Positions 25,271-34,600 of a stretch of DNA of 64,000 nt are shown piece after piece. Within the stretch, counting starts at the first letter, position 1, and every line of letters begins with the position of its first letter. Under the pieces are notes generated by a model. The model was not told the DNA's origin, did no database searches, and was given only the letters and a program-made list of their open reading frames with translations. Source of the stretch: Ancylostoma caninum. Lineage: Eukaryota > Nematoda > Chromadorea > Rhabditida > Ancylostomatidae. A program made the translations under genes and the position numbers. The stretch covers positions 1,424,001 through 1,488,000 of the forward strand of contig JBAJFG010000071.1 of the NCBI GenBank assembly GCA_037903475.1. The letters are read 5' to 3'.

Positions 25271-25686
25271 GCTTCACCCTTGTTGTCGACATCATCGCCC
25301 AGATACACACGAATTGCTCGTTGACTGCCTCGTAGAAGCAAGCGTGGCTCCCCAAAAGCAATACCAAGAAGTGCGAATTTCGTTCGATGAGCAACATCTC
25401 TCGGTCAAAATCACAGGTGAGTCGCCTTTGGCAGCGACGGCGTTTGTTGCGAGACCTTGTGAATACACTTGCTTTCAAATTTAAGGTCTCAGACGACGGT
25501 AGACGTCGGCGGAAAAACGCCTGTGAGGCAGATAATGAAACACTTAAAGAGAGTGGTGAGTTGCACTTTTCACATCGTCGCCGATGACGTCATTTAGAGG
25601 TCCACAGTTCTTTAGGAAGCACCCCCATGGCCTCGTCGGATAGCGGTGTAGAATCTGCGGCAGAAGTGGATCTGACAGAAATGAAG
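25271..25686 (+). CDS. bcl-11: Candidate additional 5' coding exons of bcl-11
   Basis: Three phase-compatible blocks precede or include the first ATG of the main model: 25271-25416 (acceptor TTCCAG, donor GTGAGT, ends phase 1), 25493-25555 (acceptor TCTCAG, donor GTGAGT) and 25616-25686 (acceptor TTTAG, donor GTACGA). They would add about 77 residues before the Met at 25627, including an RRRRKN basic cluster. The introns are 76 and 60 bases, a normal nematode size. No start codon was found, so the true 5' exon lies further upstream. A further open block at 25143-25215 ends in phase 1 and could splice directly to 25493 as an alternative. Otherwise the AG at 25614-25615 may be a trans-splice acceptor just before the ATG. 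Confidence 0.5.
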
Positions 25687-28600
25687 GTACGAACTTTTTC
25701 TGAGAGGAGCCACACAACGTAAAGAGTGCTTAGCAAAATTTTAAAGTTACCATTTTCGAAAATCATCATTACATTGAACGATTACGATTCGTTTTTGAGA
25801 AATAGTAACCTAAACAGAAAATAAAAATCGATGGTCGGTGGTTCGGAGACAACATCACCCTTAGTGGGTGAATGACAGATCTGGGACCGCATGCATCATT
25901 GCGATTACCCACGTAGGGTGAAAGTGTTAACACCACAAAAACTCACCCATCGTTAACGCAGGCGGCAACTCGTTTACTCTAGGTAATCTCAACGATGCAT
26001 CTAAGCCCTGGGAGCTAATCACAGGATCAGGCAGAAACCAGATTTCTTTGGACAGAACCAGCGTTGTTTTCTTATTTATTTGTTTATTTACTCATTAGTA
26101 TATCCAATACCACCAGGGCAGTGCACTGAAAAAGTCATGATTTCCTCATTGTCCTGAAGATATTGGTAGGCTGAAAAAAATAAAAAATGAAATGAGCATT
26201 ATATGTACCTTGGCTTTACTTTATAAGTATCTACTAGCTGATGCTCGCTCGACTACATATCTGTGCCTGCTAGTGCCGAAGTCCAAAGCGTACAGTAGTG
26301 AATCTGGTATTTCTATTCGCATACTGGCATTGTATTTTTTCCATAATCGGTTTTAGGAATTATTTAGCTTGTGTTCTCCTGGAGAGTAATATTACTTAAA
26401 GACTGCCTGGAGTAGTTGCAATAAATATTAGTGTCAAAATTTGAGTAAGTTGTTAGGCCTGTGGTCATGGAATGGTGAAGAAACTCATTTGGGAACGATC
26501 TTGAATTCGCACATCCTATATCCGCTTCCTGGCAGTTGCTTAACCTTTTTTTAAACTATTCATTGACATTTTCTCAAGAAGCATTCACCTTTACTGGAAC
26601 AAGCGAGCCGTGAATCACATCAGTGCTCAGAATCCACAAGTGGTCACATACGACGAAGATGCTGGTATCGTTCTAGGCCACCGACTCCCCGATGTCCCGC
26701 GGTGCTTCTTCACCGCGAGATCGCTGCGATCTTCTGCTCTGTGGCGACTGTCATGCCCAATTCCCGATCGCCCACTTCAGCACCTTCATCGAGCACAAGG
26801 TGAGTCGAGATTCGTGAATGATTCCTGCATGATTCATGCATCGTTCCCTTTCAATTCGTTCCAAAACACCGCATGGTCCGACGCGTTCCAGGTGTCCAAC
26901 TGCGGCGGCAAATCAACACCATCTGAGGTGGACGAACGGCCGAGCAGACGGCGGAACTTCAGCCACGGACTGGTAGGCAGCGTTATAGGTGTTGGCGAAC
27001 TTGCATCGTATCCTGTCATCTGCGTTTGCAGTCGCGATGCGTTCGTTCGTCGTCGGCGAATCCGCTTATGCTGGACTACCACATGGGCAACATGGACGTC
27101 ACCACAGACACTGACGATCTCGGTATGATGCACGCTATTCTCAGCAGTTGGTATACTTAGGACGCGCTTACGTATTAGATCTATCGGAAATAGAAAATTC
27201 GGCTTTTGGTAAGCTGTAAATTTGAATGTTTGGAAAGAAGTAGCGGTACAGCTTTGTACGAAAGACAACGAAAGTTGTCTTTCGTAGAGTTTTCGCTTCC
27301 CGAATATTCGAGTTCTCGAAATTATGGATTATTAACGAATTTGGTAGGACTTTGATAGCACATAATAGTGAACGAATCAGCCACAAGTCAGTGCAGTTGG
27401 GTTTGGATTTGATGCCAAACTGTTTGTCTTTAGGAATTTCCGCAGGAAACAGTTTTGACTTCAGCAATATCGACCACATTGAAGAGAGTTTTCTCTTCCG
27501 CAATGATAAATAATAATAATTCTCTTATAACTAGATGGTCGCTAATAATATTGAAAATTTTCTCTTCACCATGTGTCATCACTCTAAGGACGAGTAAGTT
27601 GTGTGCGGAATCCGCAGTGGATACCTCGGAACGTTTTGAGAATGACGTTGTTATGGAACAAGTTCTATTAAAGTAAATAAGACAAAAACAAAACAATAAA
27701 ACAAAGTTTTCTCAAATCAAACAAGTTGAGATTCTCTGGATTCTATTACTTTTATTCAGACCCTCATCTACCATTCACGGTGGTTTTGGAAAATTTACGA
27801 TTTACAAAGATCTTTTCTTTCTGCGGCGCACATCTCTGGTCTCCACACTCGCTTCTTCTGCCATAAAGCTGCAGCTAATGGAGTAATAGCGCAGGCCTAT
27901 GGTCCTGATAGGAAAGGCAGGCGAACAAGCTGGTCCGCTCCACGTCTTCCGGGAGCTCCTCATCTCCGGCCCGCCCCAGTAACCGCGTCTCACCGCGGAC
28001 CTTGGAGGAAGCCCGTCGACACCGCTGACATGTGCGTCCTTGACGAATTAGGGGAGGCACGCGTTGGCATCCCGCCAGACGGCGCCTTTGTGCGATTGCG
28101 AATGATGCGCGAATTCCTCGATGGCCATCCATTAGAGATCATCGATCAATACCCGGATTTCTCACGCGCGAGAGCATGCCCCATTGCTCCTCGTTCATAG
28201 TCGAATCGTTGCGCACCCTGGCGTAACAGGCGGCATCTGGCGCGGGAGAAGAACTCGGACGGACACGTAACTCGGCGCTGTCCGGCTAGATTGCACAGTA
28301 ATCGTATTTGCTGGAATCTCGACGACTGTCGGCTGGGTTACGGTATGCCATTGCGGTGTGCCTTCGCTCTTCCGCTGCTGTTGACTCGCTCGAGGCCCTC
28401 ACGTCGCTGGCTGTGCGCTGCGCTCTCCGGAATTCACCAGCTCTTTCGGGTTTTTCTGGCTCCGCAAGCGCCAAATAATAGCCGGCGACCAGTTTTGACC
28501 GAGGGCACCACGCAATGCTGGCGACGCCATTGCGCCACCACCGCACGAGACTCTCAACATTTTGAGGGACGTCGGCATTTGCCGAAGGGGACGGCGCCGA

Positions 28601-31600
28601 ACTGTGGGGCACAGACAGGGTAATAGAGAGCGATGAAGTCCCTTCAGAGCGTCTCCCTATGCGTATTCTAAGGGTAGCAGAAGGTTCCAACGAGCCATGC
28701 CTGCACAAAATTTGGGTAATTAGGCACAGAAAGGGTTCAGATTTATTTCACTGACTGGGTCCGTGAATGTTCCCGGAATTGCGCTCCCGCTCGCAAATCC
28801 AAGATGGACGAGGTTTTAAAGCAGTGATCGGTGCATTTTATCCGAGAATTCCGCCACAGTAAGTGGCTATTCAGAGCAGCGAAATACGGCGATTTTTTTT
28901 TTGAGTAGAATCGTCCAGTCTGAGTCAATGCGAAGGTTACAACCTTCCTGGGAATTTTCATATCAGCGCTGTAGAACTCTTTTGGATTGGATGGGACACG
29001 TTCACGCACTTATCATTTTCTTATTCGCTCTCATAGCAGTGTTCTGCGAAGGCAATATTTATGGAATTTTAATGCCTTTCGCTTTCCTGGGCACTATTTT
29101 CGGGAATTTCTTCGTCTATCATGGAGTTAGGTACCTCTAGTCAGTTTATGTGACAGTTACTTCAAAGCAGAATTCGTTACCGACCCAAGATTTGCCGCAG
29201 CTGCCATATCCTGACGCGTTCTGATTGCCAGTTTATACTCGCCGTCAACCTCGCGGCTGATGTGCACAAGTCCTCGGACAGCGGTGCATCTGCCCGTTTC
29301 CGAACACGATAGGTCATGCGGTTTCGTCCTTGGCGACGCAGTAAGCGCGAAAAAATCGCTGAGTGGCGAGCGAGCAACTGATGGAGGTCAGCGATTGATT
29401 AATGTTCGGCTGCCCGACGTGACGTGGCCGGCTTTGACCCGAGGGCCGATCCATGCCGCCTGCGGACCTGCACTCGCGGACTACTGCTAACCTTTCCGTG
29501 CAAACATCGGGCACGCTGATGTGCTACGGCTTGCCTGGGGGTTCGGTCGGAGGTGATTCGAGCTGAATCGATGCCAATCGATGACGCTCGGATGGCGAAT
29601 GATAGTGTCCGTTGGCGGATGTCTGAATGGCTGAGCACACATTGTCCACTGTTTGCTGGCATGAAGAAAACGGAGGGGCGTCGAGAGAGAGAAGCGGCGA
29701 CGGCAGGTCAGTCACCCGAGCGGTGGGCGGCATGAGTAACTCGTTGGTCGAGCGAGCAGAGGTTGGCTGCGGTCCTCATGCGAGCATTTGCGAATCCTAG
29801 AAAGACAGTCTGGACCCTTGGAGTCTTGAAGCGCTGCTCAAGGCACTGCGAAGCCTCCCCTGTTCCACTCTGTCCTTTGCTCCTCCAGTCCGCAGCCATG
29901 CTCTCTCGTGGCCCGCGGCAGAACCCCGGAAAACGCAGTGTGCCGCTTGTAAATATGGCGATGTTTGCAATCCTATCCAAACGGCCGCTGCGACAGCGAG
30001 AAAAAAGAAACGCAAACAGAAATCCATGGCAAACAGGCGCGCCGTCAACCGCGTGAACGTTGAATGGAAACCATCATCGACGTCGACAGCGCTGAGCTCT
30101 CTGTGAGGGGGAGAACCCAGCGTGTTTTTGCGGGGGATCGCATCAGTTTCTATTGCTCTGGGTCACTCGGTGGTTATTAGTATATTTATTAGTTTGATAC
30201 ACTGCAAAGATGTGCAAAAATCTTAAACAAATAAGTAAGGTCGCTGTGACCAACTGATGAAGAACTGGGGGTAAAAATAGCCGAACTTCATTGGGTCAAG
30301 GGTTAAGTCACTTGGTTTGATTTATTTAAGGTAATTCAACTTCTCTACGTTCCTAGAACAGTACATTTCGTCGGCATGTATATTTTCTGTAAATGTATAA
30401 ATGAAAACTTTGACTCGCAATACCTTTTATTCTTTTTTCCAGTTCGCCTTAGATTTGAACGCATCTATGGCTTGGACCAGACCTTGCAGAAGATTAGCAA
30501 AAATACAAGATTTTATAAATACAAGTTCGTCTCTTTCGCTAGGACCCTACCCTGCTACATTTCTTGCGTTGCTTGGCTTGCTTGCATATCTTAACCCTTT
30601 TGATGAAGACATAAACGGAAACTCTGAAATTATGAGGACTTCTTCCACACGGCTAGAATTAATGGGATGCCAGCCATGCAAATCAGCGATGGATACCTTG
30701 ATTGGGGGAGGCGGCAGTTAGTTACCCGAGATGTTAGGTGCAGCCGGAGCGAGGCCTACGGAATAGGCGGATCACACCAAATATCCTTCCGCTCAGATTT
30801 GTCCTTGGGTTCTCAGAGCACTTTAAGCGCTACCCTTTAAATGCGAGTTGGTGATATCGAGGATTCAGAAAGGAAAATGAAACTTAAAAGCATTTATCAT
30901 CGATAGTAGTCAAAGATAAGGGAGTGGCTCTCCAATTTTAACTTTTCTTTTCAAAAAATTTTTTAAGTAAATTTTTTAAGTAAATTCGTTCCGTGATTTA
31001 GTTTCGTTAAATAGGTGTTCACAGGAAAAAGTGGCCAAGAGCAATTTTATCACTCTATCATTAAAATCGCTACTAAAATTAGGGCGCTGCATTGATGTCT
31101 TAGTGCTGACATTAACTGCGAAGCGTCTTCGCTTCCCTTCGTGCCAGATGCCACGGGTAACTAAGGACCTGCATCTCTTGATTGACGATCCGAAAGACCA
31201 CGCAATGTTAGAATGCTGCATCCGATAGGTTTACTATCGGGTTCTGCCCCGTTATGCACTCATGTATCCGAGCGCAGGTAGCTGCTTCATTATTGAGCCG
31301 AATAAAGCATTTCAACAGGAGATTGTCCACTTTAGAAGACGATGCAAGGTGCTATACTCCACGTGGGCGTATAGCGCTAGTTTACGGTGCCGCGGCGATT
31401 CCGGATGGGGAAGGAGATACGTAAGGGTTTACTAACACAAGCTCTCAGAACATCCGCGAGCTACCTCGGGACCTACCGCAGGTGGCCTGACGGTAGGTCC
31501 CGAGTTGCTCCGCGGAATTTCCAAAAGTTTGTCAGAGTAGGAGGAGATATGGACTCTTTGCCAGTGGTAGGACAACCGGATTGTTGAAAATGAAAAACTT

Positions 31601-34600
31601 TTGAAATTAGCGAATAATTTGAACAACTAAAGATGAGAATTTGGAAAAAAAAATGTTGAGAAAATAGTGAAGTAGAAATTGGTGAATGCAGCAGGTCTCT
31701 TCTATTTCATAAATAGTTCTGGAAAGTTTCGAGACCTTTCCTCGGTGCCGACAATATTTGACTAAGCACGTTCCTAGTTTTGCATCTTTTCTGAGAGAAC
31801 GGAACGAACCACATTTATTCGCTTTCTCAGGGAACCTGCTCCATAAGTTTTATCCTTGGGGGATCTCCCGGGTTTTTCTAATGATTTTTTGGAGGCGTTG
31901 AAATTTTGGGCGTTTAGATTTTCGTACACTGGGAACTCTTCAAATAAACGAAAATGCGTACAATTTTTCTATTTCTATATGATTAACCCAAAGCCTTGAA
32001 TCCTACCCTAAGATGGGAAAGGGACTTTTTCTGAATTAAAGAAGTTTCAGACTCGCTCACCCGGAGCGTGACGTGCCACTCGTGCAAGCAACGGTACAGC
32101 GACATATGGGACCTACTGAAGCACTGCTACGCGGCCCATGGACTGCGAATCTGCCAGGTAACGCCATAAGTCTTCCTTGCCCTTTGTGCAGAAGGAGCAT
32201 TCCTGTTCAGGAAGATCTCCCCGACGAAGGCGACGTTTCGTGTACGTCGAACAGCTCGCCGGTCACGTCCACCGAGTCGACCATCATGCTCTCCTCGGTG
32301 TACAGAGAGGAAAAAAATGGTAATAAGAATTTTGATCCCTGCCTTATCACGTGTGCTGTTCTTGGAGGTCGTCGCGCCATGAACTCAGTCGAGGGAGGTG
32401 GAGATGTGAATGCGAGTTGGCTGAGAGTTTACTTTGCAGCGCTAAGTAAGGGCTTGCAACCGTCAGCGAAGAGCGCGTTCTCGCTAAACGCGTTCTGCTC
32501 GGAACGGTTGAAGGAGATCGCCGAGAAGGCCGGCGAGCAGGAGAACAACCCCGGCGGAGCGCACGACAAGAATCTGAAGAGGTATTCGGACACCGGTGTC
32601 AGGGAGTCGCAGCCATGCAGAAAATCCGTGCCAAAGCCACTGTTTCCAGGCTCCTGCCGGCCGACGAGACCGACGACGAGCACGTCGCCAGCGCGTTCAC
32701 CGCCACCGCGGGCCTGGCGCCACCTCGCAACAGCCTCGTGTCGCAGATGGCGATGGCCATGCAGCACCAGCACCAACCGCCAACGTCCTCCCTGCAGGTG
32801 CGTTCGTTTCAGCTTCCTTGACCTTCGCAAGTTAACCCCTTGGTTCAGAACATGTGGATGCAGCCATCAGTACTATCAGCGATGCAAGACTACTACACGC
32901 AGATGTCGCAGTACCCGAACCTGTCGCAGCTGAACAACACCGCCACAGCAGCGCTGCTAGGACTCGGGGCCACAGTGCCGACGCCGTCTCCAGGACTGTT
33001 TGCCGGTCTGCAGAAGAAGTGAGTACCTACAAGGAATCCATCACGGTATAATGTCGCGTAAAAAAGCTGGCTACAAAAACCATGAGCAGTGTGCTTCGAA
33101 AAGGTTTTTTAAAGGCAGCACTTATGGAATTTTTAAACTTTCAACTTTTTAAAATTTTCAACTTCCAGATTTTAGTATAATCTTGTGCAATTGAGTACAC
33201 AAAATACAGTTAAAATATCGAGATTCTCCGAACCTTTTGAAAAAATTTTTCTGGCATCTCGCACCTCTTGGCTTTGGAACACGGTGGGCGGGAAGGGAAC
33301 GGGGGAAGAGGGGGGAGCTTGGGCCAATGCGAAAATGACGCCACAATCCTTCTAAAAAATGGTGTCTTGCTTTGCGTTTTAGGACGGATTCTCTGCTTAT
33401 ATATCAAAACAAAAATACCAGAACTTCACTTTAAAATTGATTCCCGTTTGGTTTCACTTCTTAGCTCCTCGATGACCGTTTATTCGTCACTAGTAGAGGC
33501 TTTTTTTAATTGGATTTTACATCATATCAAAATTATCTCAAGAATATGTATCCTTCTGTCTTCAACCCCCCCCCGTCTTCCTAAACAGCCCGGGCCGCGG
33601 AGCTTGTTTCAGGAGGCTCTTTGATTAGGAATTTTTTGCAAACGTTACAGGTTGTAGGGGTAATGAGAATTGAATGTTTGCTGGCCTGATCCGATTACGA
33701 TTCCACTAGTTCGCATTCCTGTTCTCTCGACCTTTAAATACTGCGTCTGCTTCGAAGAAATAAAAAGCTGTAGACCCCAAGGTTGAGCGCTGATGACTCG
33801 TGGAAGGGAGCCGCGGAAGCCGCAATTGTTACATAAAAGGGAAGAAATGAAAATTTCTTTGATTCTCCGAAAATCTTCTCGATTACAGTGACGAGCCGTC
33901 CGCGTTCACGCCGAATCCAGCACGGCCGGCCTCCGCCATACGAAGACGTCTTTCGCCGGAAGAGACGGCTCCTCCGAAGAAGAACCCGCGCACCGAGGAC
34001 GAGAGCGAACAGGTGGTTACCGCTACTTCTCCTAGGCATCACAGCTATCGCTATGCCTTTTCGGTTGACGTGCTTCTGATGTGATCTGCAGTCGATTCGC
34101 TTTCAGCTTATCGTCGTGGACGACGGCGAACTCGCCGAACCGGCCGCTCGACGCCAGATGAACGTGAAAAAAGAGCGATGCACGTTCTGCAGTAAGGTGG
34201 GCAATTCCACTTTTTCCTGCCAGCGCGCCAAAGTTGTTGCGCTGCGAGACGCGCGTCTCAAGGTTCTCCACCGATTCCACTTTAAAGAGTTCACTGAAGA
34301 GTTGTACGCGACGCAAACAACCCTTCACTGAACTCGTCGCGGCCAAAGCGTGCAAAAACCGCGCCACAGCTCCACCGGGCTGCGCTTTTTCGCCGTAATT
34401 ACCTCTGACTACCAAGCGGCTCATCGCCTTCCCTTCCTCCCGGGCACCGCCTGCGGAAGACATCGTCATGGATCGGTTGAGTGGAAAGTTCCTCACGTAT
34501 GGTATTGTAAATTCACATGAATTTCTCATGAGAACTGTTGGAGGAAATTGTTAGAAGAAAAAAAGCGGGAACACATAAGATATCAAGGATCTAGTATCCT

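Larger units (their letters stand above)
27123..32050 (+). other. Large fourth intron of bcl-11
   Basis: This 4.9-kb intron separates the N-terminal finger exons from the second finger exon. It holds GC-rich islands at about 27800-28620 and 29190-30110, the complement of the GTCCGCGG octamer at 27993, a TTTATT-rich repeat tail at 30175-30235 and a long hairpin at 31454-31515. No additional exon with matching phase was found; direct joining of phase 1 (27122) to phase 1 (32051) already reads through correctly. A repeat-like GC-moderate segment lies at about 30640-31400. Confidence 0.6.

Noticed and set aside
32073..32933. 286-codon uninterrupted frame considered as a single exon
   Set aside because: Internal GT-AG introns at 32158-32210 and 32582-32649 are needed to keep the BCL11-homologous frame; the single-exon reading switches to a non-homologous frame after 32581.
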